Positions 33,551 to 45,790 are shown, counted from the stretch's first letter. The stretch is DNA of 64,000 nucleotides from Artocarpus heterophyllus (GCA_025403435.1 JAJQZP010000428.1:1-64000), one strand, 5' to 3'. The notes: a model not told the origin generated them from the letters alone. Numbers and translations: made by a program.

Positions 33551-34927
33551 ATGGATATCGAAATTCATCTCATTGAGAGAGAAACAATAAAACCATCCTC
33601 TCCAACTCCTAGTCACCTTAGAAGTTTAAAGCTCTCTCTTTTAGATCAATTTGGCATTTTGGCCCTGTCTATCTTACTCCGCTACTTTTCTTCTATCCCG
33701 GGAGTAGCAGCAACCGCATTCCGTTTCAAGACCTCAACTCCATCGCTTCCGAAAGATCACAGATTTTAAAGAAATCGTTGTCTCAAACCTTGAATCACTT
33801 CTACCCTTTTGCAGGAAGAATCGGGAAAGATAATTACTCAATCGACTGTAACGATGAAGGAGTCAAATATGTGGATGCAAGGGTAAACTGTTTGTTATCA
33901 AAGGTTCTGGCGAATCCGGACTCCCAAACATTGAATAAACTAATACCTCCGGAGACAGTTGCAAGAGAAGCAGTATTCACAACCCCTCTTCTGCTTGTCC
34001 AAGCCAGCTTCTTCGAATGCGGGGGGATGGCTATCGGTGCCTGCTTTTCGCATAAGATTGCTGATGGTTACACGACCACCAGACTCCTCAAATGCTGGGC
34101 AGCTGAGACTTCATTAGATTCCTCTGCTGCCTTAGCGTTTGTGCCACAATTCGTGTCGGCCTCTCTTTTCCCTCCGCATGAATCCTTTGCCTCGAAGTTT
34201 AAGGGTTTTGAAGCCCCAAACGATGTAGAGATTGCAATAAGAAGGATGGTGTTTCGTCGTCCAAGAATCGAAGCTCTCATATCCAAACTAGCAAGTTTGA
34301 CCCGTGGGGAATCCAACTCGTGTCGAAGCAGTTTTAGCCCTGATTTGGAAATGTGCAATGGAAGCTTCCGCCTCAGTCTCAGGGTCTCAACGTCCGTCCA
34401 TGATGTTCCCAGCAGTCGACTTGCGCAAAAGGTTTGTACGGCCTTTGCCCGAAAACTATGTTGGAAATCTTGCATGGGTCTATGGAGCAAAGAGTGGTGG
34501 AGTTGATGAGTTCAAATTAGAAAACTTGGTTGTTGCACTCAGGAAAGGGTTTGAAGACTTCAAGGAGAGTTTTGGTGCAAGAATTGGGCCGGAGGAGATA
34601 AGTAATTTCATGGAAGTATTTAGAAAGCATAAGAAAAATGGAGAAGTTTACACGACTAGTAGTATGTGTAGATTGCCCTTTTATGAAGTGAATTTTGGTT
34701 GGGGAAAGCCTTCTTGGGTGTGCTTTCCTAATATAAGTGTCAAGAATCGTATCATAATGATGGATACAATAGATGGAGATGGAATAGAAGTGGCGTTGGC
34801 GTTAGGCGAAGAAGAGATGGGCTTTTTTGAAAGAAAGGACGAGTTGCTCACTTTCGCCTCTTTTAACATATGCCAATTAGTGAGCTCTAGTTTATGGAAT
34901 AAAAAGGATTTTTCTCTTGTGGGTTAA
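33551..34927 (+). pseudogene. BAHD acyltransferase, vinorine-synthase-like, two single-base frameshifts
   Basis: BAHD enzymes transfer acyl groups from CoA thioesters to alcohols or amines of plant specialised metabolites in the cytosol. The start MDIEIHLIERETIKPSSPTP fits the family N-terminus. The frame is lost at a T-run (33657-33660, one base short), where the sequence moves frame just before the SQILKKSLSQTLNHFYPFAGRI block. It is lost again at a G-run (34306-34309, one base extra). The catalytic HXXXD motif is intact (HKIAD, 34051-34065). The C-terminal structural motif reads NFGWG (34691-34705) where most members have DFGWG. Total span of about 458 codons is normal for the family. Both indels sit in homopolymers, so either a young pseudogene or sequencing error is possible. 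The acceptor substrate cannot be told. Confidence 0.85.
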
Positions 34928-35647
34928 ATGTACCATGTCAAACTGTTGAATCTGATAAAAATCACTCTTTTTCTTATATTTGACAGTTGAAAGATAGATA
35001 ACTATTAATACGTTATTTTTTTAAGCTTTCTTGGTACACATCTTCAATCACGAAATGTGATTCTCCTATATAGAGCGTTCACAAATTGGATTTTATGGAT
35101 TAAGGTGAAAGCTGTTTTTTAATTATGCAAATAAACTCTAATTTTGCATAAACAATGATGCAAATAGGATCTAGGTGGGCATCCACCTCAAGAGATAGCT
35201 ACAGGTGGAGCAGAGAAGGTAGAGACAGCTTCGACACCTCAACATGTGTGAACCGCCTCCACCTTGACCCTATCCTAGCTTTGTTTGCATTTGCTTTTTG
35301 TTTTTGGCCATTTCTCTATTTTATGATTACTTTTTCTCAATTTTAAGGCTAATTCAAGGTTTGTATTTTGGATGATGTGATATTTTATGGTACTATGGAT
35401 TATGACTCCTTATTGGTTTATGATGAATTTCTTGTTTGAATATGATTTTGTCTCTCTTTTTATTGATGACAAAAAGGGAGAAGATATGCTTGATTGCTTT
35501 GATTGCATATATTGTTTACAGGAGGAGAAGATGTATTTGATGCAAGGGGAGCTGTGTCTGTTCTAATTTTTTTTATTAAAGATTATTTTTATAATTATGT
35601 TGAGATTGAGATTGAGGTTAATTTGATTAAATTAACTTTTGAATTTG
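34928..35647. other. Spacer, possibly the eroded 3' part of a SIRE/Maximus-like element
   Basis: A ORF of 63 codons (35155-35346) with a hydrophobic C-terminus is followed by gatgacaaaaagggagaaga (35464-35483). That wording recalls the region after pol in SIRE/Maximus copia elements. No diagnostic pol motif is present, so the call is weak. Confidence 0.3.
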
Positions 35648-35837
35648 AGATACTAACAAATTCCCTTGAGATTAAAAAGCTACACATATTAATGGGGACA
35701 TCTATTATGTTTGACAGATGGTGCTTAAGCTAAAGTATATGGTAAGAACTTTTTGAGCTACAATTTTTCTTTAAGTAAAATTTCTATCATTATTTTACCA
35801 AAAGTAATCAATTGTTTGTCATCTAAAAGGGGGAGAT
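35648..35837 (+). repeat. 3' internal end of a truncated upstream SIRE-like copy
   Basis: About 190 bp match 49440-49629, the region just before the right LTR, including actaacaaattccct, agctacacatatta, accaaaag.aatcaattgt and the purine tract before the LTR. Internal sequence therefore precedes the left LTR, so that LTR was the 3' LTR of another copy. Confidence 0.75.
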
Positions 35838-37203
35838 TATTGGCTCTAAGGTTTCAAATGAAATATTTATTTTTGTTTTGATGACAACAAACAATTAATT
35901 GTTTAATTAGTAATGATTTATCTTGAGTATACAGTTTTATTTTTTGAAGAAATAATTTATTTAACATCTCAAGATAATTGGAAGAAATTCATCAAGACTC
36001 CGGAGCAATTAACGCAAAGACGGATTTTTATACCGAGAGTTTCAAGAATGAAAAAGAACATCAATAAGCTTTGAGAATAGGTTTTATTTTCATATATAAG
36101 CTTGTATGATGACATAGCATGCATGAAATTTTTATCAAGTTTAATTGGTTTAAGTTTGATTCAAATTTGTTAATTTTAAACTCAATTTCAAAGGTTTTAA
36201 TTTTGATACTAAATCTTTCAAACTTAGTTTCAAATATGTTTAAAGTCTTGAAATCTAAATTAGTTCTATATATTAAAAACTATTTTTCAAGGCTTAGAGA
36301 TTGTTTTAGATTGTTTTAAAATTATTTTAAAAATAAATGGTTTATAAATGAATTTTTAAAACATTTTTAGCACCCAAGCTTGCTGCCAAGGTGTGGTCCA
36401 CCGCGCATAACTTTATGCGGTCAACCACACCAGTGTAGAAGGGCTGGTTCTAGCAGTAATGTTGCCGACCTTGCTATGTATATGGCAGTCAACTGCACAG
36501 ATAACGACTAATTTTCTAGCTGTTGTAAAGGCGCCTCAAATGGTTATAAATGTTTAGTTTTGAGTCCTAGTCTATAAATAGCCTCCTTTTTGAGTTTTTG
36601 ATCACCAGGAACACCTAAAATTATCCTTGCATCAATCTTTAAGTGTTTAACAAACCTTTGATCATTCTCTGAGCTTAACTTCCTAAAAATCGTCTTTTGT
36701 ATGCTTACTCATTGCCTAGTTCATTCCAAATTATATTTCATACATTTCTAGGCACTGTGAGTGTTGTGCTTAAAATTTTCAAACCTAGTTAACCGAGTTC
36801 ATTAGGTTTCCAAAGCCTTAGTGAATTTTGTGGTTGTTTTGATTAGCAAGTCTTTGTCAAATTGGTGGATTGTAAGAGGTTGTGGTGACCTTGAGTAAAC
36901 AAAGTCACCGAATTATACTGGAATGATCGTGCTAAAAAGATGATCGACGTATTATAAGAGGTCGAGTCAAGGTCTTGCTTGGCGACAGTGAACGTAGGCA
37001 TATTGCCGAACCATTATAAATAATGTTTGCACTTATCTTTCTTGATCTCTTTACTTTCACACATTTATAGTTGCTTTAATTATTTATATTTGTTATTTGT
37101 GCTTTTATTGCTTGTGTGATCAATCTAGAAATTTTCAATAATTATAAAAAGTTTTAAAAAAACTCAATTTACCCCCTCTTGGGTAGCTAATTTTGGGCTA
37201 ATA
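35838..37203 (+). repeat. Left LTR of SIRE-like element, 1366 bp
   Basis: Direct repeat of 49630-50963, with shared blocks such as gttttgatgacaacaaac near the start and gatcaatctagaaatt near the end. It ends just before the primer site. Confidence 0.85.
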
Positions 37204-37205
37204 AT

Positions 37206-37217
37206 TGGTATCAGAGC
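37206..37217 (+). other. Primer-binding site of SIRE-like element
   Basis: TGGTATCAGAGC, the initiator-Met tRNA match, two bases after the left LTR. Confidence 0.92.
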
Positions 37218-37289
37218 GGGAAGGTTAAACTTATTTTTAAAAAAGATTTCACAATTTTGAACACGATTTCTGAAAGTTTTCAAAATTTG

Positions 37290-38500
37290 GAAGGTAATTC
37301 CACAAATAGACCTTTCTTCAATAGGGCTGATTACAATGATTGAAAACCTAAAATGATAATTTACTTGTAATCTGTGGATTATGATCTTTGAGATATCGCT
37401 GAAAATGGACCTTTCAAACCGATAAAGGAGTTGAAAAAGTTTTGGTTCCCAAAAGAACCCAAAGAATATGGTGATGAAGATAAAAGAAAATTGTCATTAA
37501 ATGCCAAAACAATTAATATTTTATGCATATGAAGGCACAAAATCAAGTCAAAGAGACCAAAATTAATTATCTCTTGCATGACTACAAAATATTAAGGATG
37601 AAAGACCATGAAACCATTACTAATATGCATACTGAATTACAGATATTTGTTAATAGTTTAAATTCTCTTGGTAAGACTTTTAAACAAATTGAACTTGTAA
37701 GAATGTTTGTTAGATCCTTACCAAGCTCATAGCACGTCAAGAGGACAACTCTACAGGAAGCTAAGGATTTTTTAACCTTACCGTTGGATAATTTGGTCAA
37801 TTCTCTTATGACTCAAAGCTTACAAAAAGACAAAATCAAGTGGAAAAAGAGGATAAAAAGGGGGAAAAAAAAAAAGACAGCCTTGAAAGCTTTCATACTT
37901 GATGATGAGGACGATGAAGATGAAGAAGATGAAAACTTAAATCCTAAGGGCTTCAAAGAAATGGATATGCTTGCAAAGAAATACAAGAAGTTCTATAGAA
38001 AATTCAATCAAAACAAGGCATCCAGAAGGAGAGAAGAACAAGGAGAAAAGTCAACGAAAGAAGAGATAATTTGTTATGGCTATAAGAAACCAGGACATAT
38101 AAGACCTGACTATCCTTTCAAAAGCAAACAAGAAAAACATAACGAAGAAGGAATTCCATAAGGTCTTTCAAGCTACTTGGAATGAGCTTAAGTCCGAAGA
38201 CTCGGATGACGATAAGCCGATGGAAGTAGCTAACATGTGCTTCATGGTAATTGATGATGATAAGGCAAGTACTTCTAACTCTTCTAATGATGAAGGTGAT
38301 GATATTGATGTCATAGAATTATCTAGAGTATTTGATGAATTACACGACGACTATGAAACTTTAGCTTTTAAAAATTCAATGCTTAAAAAGAAAGTAGCAA
38401 CTCTCTTGGAAGAAATTGATATTTTGAAATTGAAAAGTGTAAGAGTCATGCTTTGGCTATTGAGAATGCATCTTTTAAAAAAAAAATTGATGATTTAACA
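37290..38500 (+). pseudogene. gag: SIRE-like Gag, decayed
   Basis: The N-terminus shows a Gag domain broken by stops where Trp is expected (DYN then stop; YDL then stop). Then follow NYLLHDYKILRMKDHETI and FVRSLPSS. An acidic run (DDEDDEDEEDENLNPKGFKE) precedes a Lys-rich region. The zinc knuckle reads CYGYKKPGHIRPDYP (38072-38113): the second and third Cys are both Tyr, each a single TGT to TAT change, so zinc binding should be lost. The acidic linker EVANMCFMVIDDDKAS and a coiled-coil-like stretch follow. Typical wording for the SIRE/Maximus lineage, but not proven. Confidence 0.75.
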
Positions 38501-38859
38501 AAAACCATTTTAAAATTCACCAACGGGAAGGAAAATTTTGAAATAATACTTGGTGAACAAACGGTGTGTTTTCAAACTAGCATGGTTTAGGACATAAACC
38601 ATATATTGATCAAAGATATTTTAAAATTATTTCGTCAAAGCATCAACTAACTCTCAAAACTCGACATATGTATGTACTTATTGCAATCAAGATGGACATA
38701 CTGTATCTTATTACTATATTAAGAAAAGTGTATATTTTAGAGCAAAACAAAAATGGCTTCCTAAAGCTTCAAAAACTAACACCAAAAGACCCAAAGTTAT
38801 ATGCACGCCAAAAGTCAAGAATTGTAATTGTTTTTGTAGGCACTGAAGATGGAGAAAGT

Positions 38860-39614
38860 TAAGTGGTTTCTAGATAGTGGATATTCAAAACACATAACAG
38901 GGGACCTCTAACAATTCTCTAACTTCACAAAGAAGAATGGGGGACACATTACTTTTAGTGACAATGCAAAAGGGAAAATTTTCAACATAGGTGATATCGG
39001 TAACGGTTCCTCTCCTCTTATTGAAAATGTGTTTCTAGTTGATAATTTGAAGCATAATTTACTTTATATTAGTCAATTGTATGATAAGGGATATAAGGTT
39101 ACTTTTGAATTCTCTTGATGCTTGATTGAAAATGTTTATAATGGCGAGATTGTGTTCATTGGTGACCAAAATGAAAATTTTTATACAATTGATGTTGAAA
39201 AATGTTCAAACAAAAATCAATGTCTTTTGGTTTTCAACAGTGAAACATGGCTTTGGCGTACAAGACTAGACATGCTAGCATGCATTTACTTTAAAAAATG
39301 TCTAGAAAATAACTTGTTTGGGGTTTGTCAAAACTTAAATTTTAGAAAGGCAAAATACGTGAAGCAAGTCAATTCGAAAAACAAGTCAAAATTTCTCTTA
39401 AATCTATTTCTCAAACTCCTACCACTAAACCTTTACAACTTTTACAAATGGATTTATTTAGTCATTCTAGGACTACAAGTCTAAGTAGTAAATGCCTTTG
39501 TTATTGTTCATGGTTTTTCAAGATGTACTTGCCATATACTTTTGGCAAATAAAGATGATGCGTTGAAAATATTTTCATATTTTTACAAAAGAGTACAAAA
39601 GAAACAAGGCTACA
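38860..39614 (+). pseudogene. pol: SIRE-like protease and integrase start, cut by insertion
   Basis: Protease active site WFLDSGYSKHITGDL has DSG at 38873-38881. Then GGHITFSDNAKGKIFNIGDIGNG (cut short here), LKHNLLYISQLYDKGYKVTFE and a decayed integrase zinc region. The frame is broken by several stops. The coding stops at 39614, inside the integrase core just before the second catalytic Asp motif, where the LTR-type insertion begins. Confidence 0.8.
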
Positions 39615-39616
39615 TG

Positions 39617-39665
39617 TAACGTCCCTATGACCCGTAACGCCCCCATGTGGGTCATAGGGGCGTTA
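39617..39665. repeat. 17-bp inverted repeat at the LTR end
   Basis: TAACGTCCCTATGACCC (39617-39633) pairs with GGGTCATAGGGGCGTTA (39649-39665), with one mismatch and a 15-nt loop. It starts two bases inside the element end. Confidence 0.9.
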
Positions 39666-40251
39666 GTAGTATTGAGAATATATAGATAAATTTAATTACA
39701 ATACCATTTCAAATCATTAAAATATTGCCCATGGGTCTTTGTAATAAACAAAAAATAAGAATAAACTTCAAATAACAAACCACGATTTTAGTGTAGCACC
39801 AAATATTAAAATACAGTCGTCATCATTATTGTACAATTCCCAATCACAAATGTAACTCAACACAGCCACCACAAAAGTATCATGAATCTTACATGATTTG
39901 GACGACTTACAAGAAAAACTAAGATCTTTTAACACGAGACCAGCCGTGTTGTCATCTATTCATCGTCATACAAGTTACAATGAATACAACCTGAGAGATG
40001 TAAATATAATAGGGATGAGCATTGACATGCCTAGTAGGAAAAACTATTCCTTACCTTTAGGTTTTATTCAATACCACATTAGCACCTGCATGGTTAGTTA
40101 GTTTTCAATCATTATTTAGCTTATGAGATTCATTATGATCACATTCCATGGATATCTTACGTTAATGATTATTGAGTTTCATACATTTACATAGGTACAA
40201 ATATTATGATTCATCAATGTTTCTAAGTATCCATGTTTTAATAGAGTATTT

Positions 40252-42260
40252 TGTTAAACATGTATGCCCTAAGTAGTAAAAATGTAATAAGTTTTTGGAG
40301 ACATTTTTATCAATAAAGAATTTATTTATTATTTATATACCAAATCTTGTCCTCTTTACGTTCATATTTGTTGAATGTATGTTAAGCAAACAATAGTCTG
40401 AGACTGTCAGTCTAAACCTTAATAATTGGGTATATAATGGATAGATTATGCAAAAGACATGATTCTTAAGATGATGGTATAAATCATAAGATCTGCAATC
40501 GAGGGAATAAAGTTAGGCGCTTTATTCATGTAAAGATTGTTATGTTGTCTATATCCCTTTTGGGAGATGGTTTGTCTTGACCATCGGAGGACTTCGTGAA
40601 TAGAAACATTGGCACGTTGTCATAGGTGACGATGTGTTGAATCGGGACATAAAGTGAATTGATTTGGATTAATAATTCTATCTCAGCAAATCGATTCACT
40701 TTAGACAATCAATTGTATTGTATCTTAATCCTGAGATGAATAGTAGGCCCATTGTCTTGACTTGTGTCTTTTGATGTACCAAGGGTGACACCCACATCTT
40801 AATAGTAGCATGCATGCTGGTATGTTGGAGGCATGACTCTTGATAGCGTAGACCTGTTATTCATAGATATAGAATCCATAGTTCTTCTTTAGGAGTAATG
40901 ATATCCTCTTATATGTGTTATCTTATAATTGAAAAACTAGAGCGCTCAACCATTTAGATGCATAGGTGTAACTGAATGGTATACTGTCTTTAGATAGTAA
41001 GTTTTCCGATTGTGAGATAATGGAACGTAAGATAAAAAATAATCAAGAAGGTAAGACAAAACTTATCCTTAAGCCGATTATGGATTATCATATGGGGATA
41101 CAGTACACTATGATATGTCATGAAAACTTAGCTATACAGGCTCCGTAATTCTATATAGTTTGAGAGTGCAGCTCCAAGATTTTAGTAGAGTAGCGTTGAA
41201 GTTGATAATTATGAAATGTATATCTAGGATATTGGGTTTTATAATTATCGGGAGCTTGAACTATATAGGTCCATTTGGTCCCCTTTGTTAGCTCACAACA
41301 TCCTGTAACGATACGGTGTACTTTTTCAATAATTGGTAACTTATGTCTGATTTATCAGATTGGTTGAAATTTGGAAGAATCAAATAATTCATGTCTGTTT
41401 ATCAGTTGAATTAATTTTGTGATAAAGTTAATTCAAGATAAACTTGTTGAATTATTGGGATCGGATAATTCTTGCCTGTTTATCGGTTGATTTAATTTTG
41501 GATAAATTAGATCAAGATAAACTTGTAGAATTATTGGGAATTCATTTATTTTCTTAGAGATTATCTAGATAAAGTTGTTTTGTTCAGATAACTTCTCTAT
41601 TGGGTTATTTAAATTAAAACTGATACTTTATCCTATAAAATCTCGGGTGGAAAATAAAAGATTCGCGGAGATATTTATTCGGTAGTTCGGCCTACCGATT
41701 CACATGTTTGGCCTGCTGATCAGCTATTTGGCTTGCCGATGAGCGAAGGATAAGATTACGCGTTTCCACGTGGATCTTATCAGATATTGATCTGAATTTG
41801 ATTCTGGTTTGAATTTTTGAGACCTAATCTGATAAGGACTGACCCTAGGACCAACCTCTATAAATAGGGAATAAGTCTTAAGAGTTACTTAGATCAATTG
41901 AGAGATTAAGAGTGATACTCTGCTGGTGAGAATCTGAAAACTCCCTGAGAGCTTTTGTTCACAAATCATGAACACTTGCTTTGGGTTCTCTCGATTGGTT
42001 GGAAGGAGAGTTACCTTGGTGAAGAGCTATACGTGTGAGCCCACACTCACTCCGGTCGTGGATAGAGAATAGCAAAGAAGACCAGTTGGTTGAGGCTCTT
42101 TTGGAATGTTACTTTTCTTCACGTTTTACGAGGGTTCTTCGGCATACAAAGGTTAGTAAGATCTGGTTAATTTATGCATATAGCATGTCAAACTTGTGTT
42201 TTGAAAAATACTCTGATGTAAAAAAATTTTAAAATTTCACTGCGTACTCTTTTTCCAACA
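40252..42260 (+). repeat. Copia-2 5' LTR, 2009 bp
   Basis: Same family as the copia-1 LTRs; TATAAATA at 41859-41866; tcggcctaccga-type words at 41695-41745. Confidence 0.9.
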
Positions 42261-42262
42261 AT

Positions 42263-42274
42263 TGGTATCAGAGA
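42263..42274 (+). other. Copia-2 primer-binding site
   Basis: TGGTATCAGAGA, initiator-Met type with the last base changed. Confidence 0.85.
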
Positions 42275-43923
42275 TATAGTTTTTACGTAAATTTTTGAGT
42301 TTGTGATCATGTTATGTGTATAAATTTTGTGATCTTAATCTCTCCTATGCTTGAATTTAATTTTATAGAGAGTTGCACTCTAGGTTTCTGTATATTATAT
42401 ATGTTGTCATGGATTATATAGTGAATATTCATTAATCAATTATGGTTGATTAAATAGTTATTTAATTATTAATTAATTAATTTATACCGGTTATAGTTCC
42501 TTAGAGGTTAGAATGTTTATCTAGGTTTTTTATGTAATTAGATGGTGAACTATCATCTCCGTCTAGGAATTATTATTTATTTTAAATTTGTAAGATTTTT
42601 GTAATTAAATAATTATTCGAAGAAGACGGATCTAGAAGACAGATCTAAAAGAATGATGATGGCGCTTCAAGGTATTTCCTGAGTCTCTAATTTTATGTTT
42701 TTGAATTGTTGAAAATAAAATTGATGAATTGTATTAAAAAATTATATTTTCTAGAATGGGAGATTCAGCTCGATCGGCATGCCAAACATCATAGTTCGGC
42801 AGGCCGATGGTCACAGATTGGCAGGCCAGACATATGGTTCAATAGACCATCGGTGGGGCAGAAATCAAGAGGCTCTGGAGGCAGGCTAAACTTTCATGGA
42901 TCGGCAGGCCGATGGGGCATGACCGGCAGGCCGATCACCCAGATCGGCCTGCCGACCGAGAGCTGAAAAATTTTCAGAAAAGGTGTAGTTTTTCAGTGTA
43001 GTTTTAATTTTATTTTTGGGACAATTCTGAGAAACATTAAATTTGGATATAACCGAAAATATGAAGTATTCGATTCATACAAGATTGAAGACTTGAAGAT
43101 GGGCATTACATGAAGAAGGATACAGCTTGAGGATTTAAGGATGAAGAATCAATAATATATCTCGATTATTCTCTTGTAATCTTAGTTTTTATTCTCTAGG
43201 GTGGAGCCATAATATTACGGTTATTTATTATTTTACTTGTAGCTTTGTTCGATTGCTTTACTTGTCTGCATTATAATATGATTTGTTATATATATTGATA
43301 ACATGTCATATAGAATAGGGAGTGCTGCTCATATTAAAATTGTTCATGCATATTTTTAAAATGAAACCTTGATTTCAAAAGATTGCGTGGGAGAAGGTTT
43401 TCGAAGAAAGAACCTAGGGCCTCCATCGTTGGTCCATAGGCAGAACATGGTGGTGCCAACCCATAGGAAGGGATTTCTATCATGTACCAGATTGGATCTC
43501 TGAGAGGATAAGGTATTTTAGCATGATTTATGGTTACACACCCCTAGGTAGTGATTATAAATCATGGATAAAATATTGAAACGATGGTTATACACTCACG
43601 TTAATTTTATTATTAACCTCCCCTAGGAGCTTTGTTAATAAAATTGATGGCCAAAGAAACGATTATTAATATATGCTGGATCATACGGGTCCTGGATGGC
43701 ATATATTAATCAAGAGGGGATCCGTACTCCTGATTGAATTTGGCATGACTCCCTTAGGAGCTTGTTGAATTCTAAGTTGCAAATTATCGTTGTAAGATTG
43801 TGATATTTTCAAGGTTTTGACACATAAACACGTTTGTATTTTTACATGATTGTGTTATCTTACTAAATTGTTATTATATGTTTGCTTATGTTTAATATAT
43901 GATTCTTTATTGTAGATTAAAAA
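42275..43923 (+). other. Copia-2 untranslated leader
   Basis: No gene. It keeps the tcggcaggccga motif cluster (42765-42957) and the CCCCTAGG spacing (43549, 43620) seen in copia-1. Confidence 0.6.
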
Positions 43924-44607
43924 TGTCTAAAAACGTTTTATCATCTATACTTGACAAAAACCTATTAACTGGAGAGAATTATAATGATTGGAAACAGAAT
44001 TTGGATATCGTATCGTGTTTGTGTTTCTATGCAGGGGTTCAAAAATGAGAAGTCTGCTACATGAGGACTTCACGCTTTGGATGGGCGATGGATCCTTGGT
44101 CTCAGCGGAAGCAGTGGAGGACGTCCATTTTGTTTTGATAATTATAGAAATTTATTTTTGCAAGATTGTTTTTATGTTCCTAAATTTAAAAGGAATTTAA
44201 TTTCTGTAGCTTGTTTATTTAAAGACTCCTATTTGGTTTCTTTTAATGATAAAGTGGTGATTCGTAAAAACAAATCTTTTATTTGTTCTGGATGGATGCA
44301 AAATAATCTATATTTTATCAAACCTAAGATGGACTTATTGCTTAATGTTGAGATGAATGATAATAACTCTAAAAGACTTAAAACTTCTCACTCTAATAAG
44401 ACTTATCTTTGGCATTTGCGCCTTGGTCATATTAACCTAAATAGGATTCAAAGGTTGGTAAGGGATGGACCTTTAAGTCACTTAAAGGTGGAATCTATAC
44501 CTCAATGTGAATCTTGTTTGGAGGGTAAAATGACCAAAAGATTATTCGGGTCTAAGGGCAATAGGGCTAAAGGGGTTCTAAAACTTGTACAAATGGATAA
44601 AGAATAG
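43924..44607 (+). pseudogene. Copia-2 fused relic: Gag start joined to protease-integrase fragment
   Basis: The ATG at 43924 opens the same Gag start as copia-1. After about 25 codons the sequence joins to the region just after the protease active site (VSCLCFYAGVQK), removing about 0.8 kb. A fragment follows that reads FDNYRNLFLQDCFYVPKFKR, SFICSGWMQNNLYF, LWHLRLGHINLNRIQ and CESCLEGKM, the integrase zinc region. It ends where sequence jumps into the 3' LTR near 44595, a second deletion of about 4.3 kb. No product is expected to function. Confidence 0.85.
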
Positions 44608-44795
44608 CAAAGAAGACCAGTTGGTTAAGGCTCTTTTGAAACGTTACTTCTCTTCATGTTTTGTGAGGGTTTTTCGGCATACAAAGGTTAGTAAGATCTA
44701 GTTAATTTATGCATATAGCATGTCAAACTTGTGTTTTAGAAAATACTCTGATGTAAAAATTTTTTAAAATTTCGCTGCGTACTCTTTTTCCAACA
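44596..44795 (+). repeat. Copia-2 3' LTR, last ~200 bp only
   Basis: It matches the right end of the 5' LTR from the gatagagaatagcaaag area to CCAACA. Confidence 0.88.
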
Positions 44796-45704
44796 TATTC
44801 ATCATTCAACTCATCGAAACCCAAATGGGCATGCTTTTTCACTCTTCAATCATTCCAAGAGTGTCGAGTGAGGAGACATCAAGCTCTAGATCCTTACCAA
44901 GTCAATTCCTGTACAGTGCGTTCAGGGACTTTCGACCCAAGGGAGCACTATTGCCTCCTCTTATTTTACCTTTTAGGGTATTCATGCCCAAAGACGTAAC
45001 CGTTGCTCTCTTCACGTCTTACCATTCCTTTATAGTCCATCATTATGTATATAGAGTTAGTTTTCCTACCTATGCTTTTCAATTTACAACAATATATATC
45101 AAATCAATATATTCCTCGCTGTACAATGTAGGACGAGTTCAACATCTTTTTGTTATGAGTAATATTCATATACATTCCAAATATCATATACATATATTTC
45201 AACGTAAACAATCAAATTTTAATTCATCAAAACCTCACAAAAGATGAGTAATAGAGTCCCTACCTCTTTGCAAAATGTCTACTGATATTTTTCAGCTTAC
45301 ATAATTAAGCTCACCACGTAAGCTCCAAATACGTCGTTATCCTAAAACGTATAAAATAGCCATACTTTAACTTAAATCCTAATTTATAATTATATCAATT
45401 TACCATTTATTTTTATTAGTGTACCATAATCTTTAATGTACTAAAATTGTGAATAACAATTTTTTCAACTTAATTTTAGTAAATTATAAAATAAATAAAA
45501 TAATAATAAAATAAAAACATACAAATTTTATTTTGGTACAAAATATGTTAAATTATATTTTTAAAATAAATAATATGATTTTAAAAAATTAGAAATAAAA
45601 TAATTAAAAGATTTGATATTCATTAAAATAAAATTATTTGAAATTGCAAACTTTATAGAAAACTATTATTATTTTTGAAACATAAGTTATCAAATAACTA
45701 TCCT
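44796..45704. other. Right part of solo-LTR insertion
   Basis: No protein-like coding; the 140-codon ORF at 44825 has no domain and lies in LTR sequence. Very AT-rich after 45400. Confidence 0.5.
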
Positions 45705-45790
45705 TGTCCTAGTAGTTTGGTCTCCTTTATTTGTCCTTGAGGTTGGAGGTTTGAATCCCACCTGAAACTAAAATTCACCCCTGATTTTAT
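45705..45790 (+). repeat. tRNA-like SINE relic
   Basis: cctagtagtttgg (45709-45720 area) resembles a pol III A box, and ggtttgaatcc (45749-45759 area) a B box. They are about 40 bp apart and followed by cacctgaaac. No tail or target duplication was found, so the class is tentative. Confidence 0.4.

Larger units (their letters stand above)
40252..44795 (+). mobile_element. Copia-2: internally deleted relative of copia-1
   Basis: The 5' LTR (40252-42260, 2009 bp), primer site and leader match copia-1 throughout. Gag breaks off after about 25 codons and joins directly to the protease-integrase junction. The element then jumps from the middle of integrase to the last ~200 bp of the 3' LTR, ending CCAACA at 44795. 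RT and RNase H are gone. Flanks are tattt and tattc. It is non-autonomous, nested in the 39615-46527 insertion. Confidence 0.9.

Noticed and set aside
44825..45247. 140-codon ORF in the solo-LTR-like insertion
   Set aside because: No domain, and it sits in LTR-type sequence with no partner genes.
45705..45790. Possible functional tRNA gene
   Set aside because: Only A- and B-box-like words are present; no cloverleaf with paired acceptor arms could be drawn, so it is listed as a SINE-like relic.
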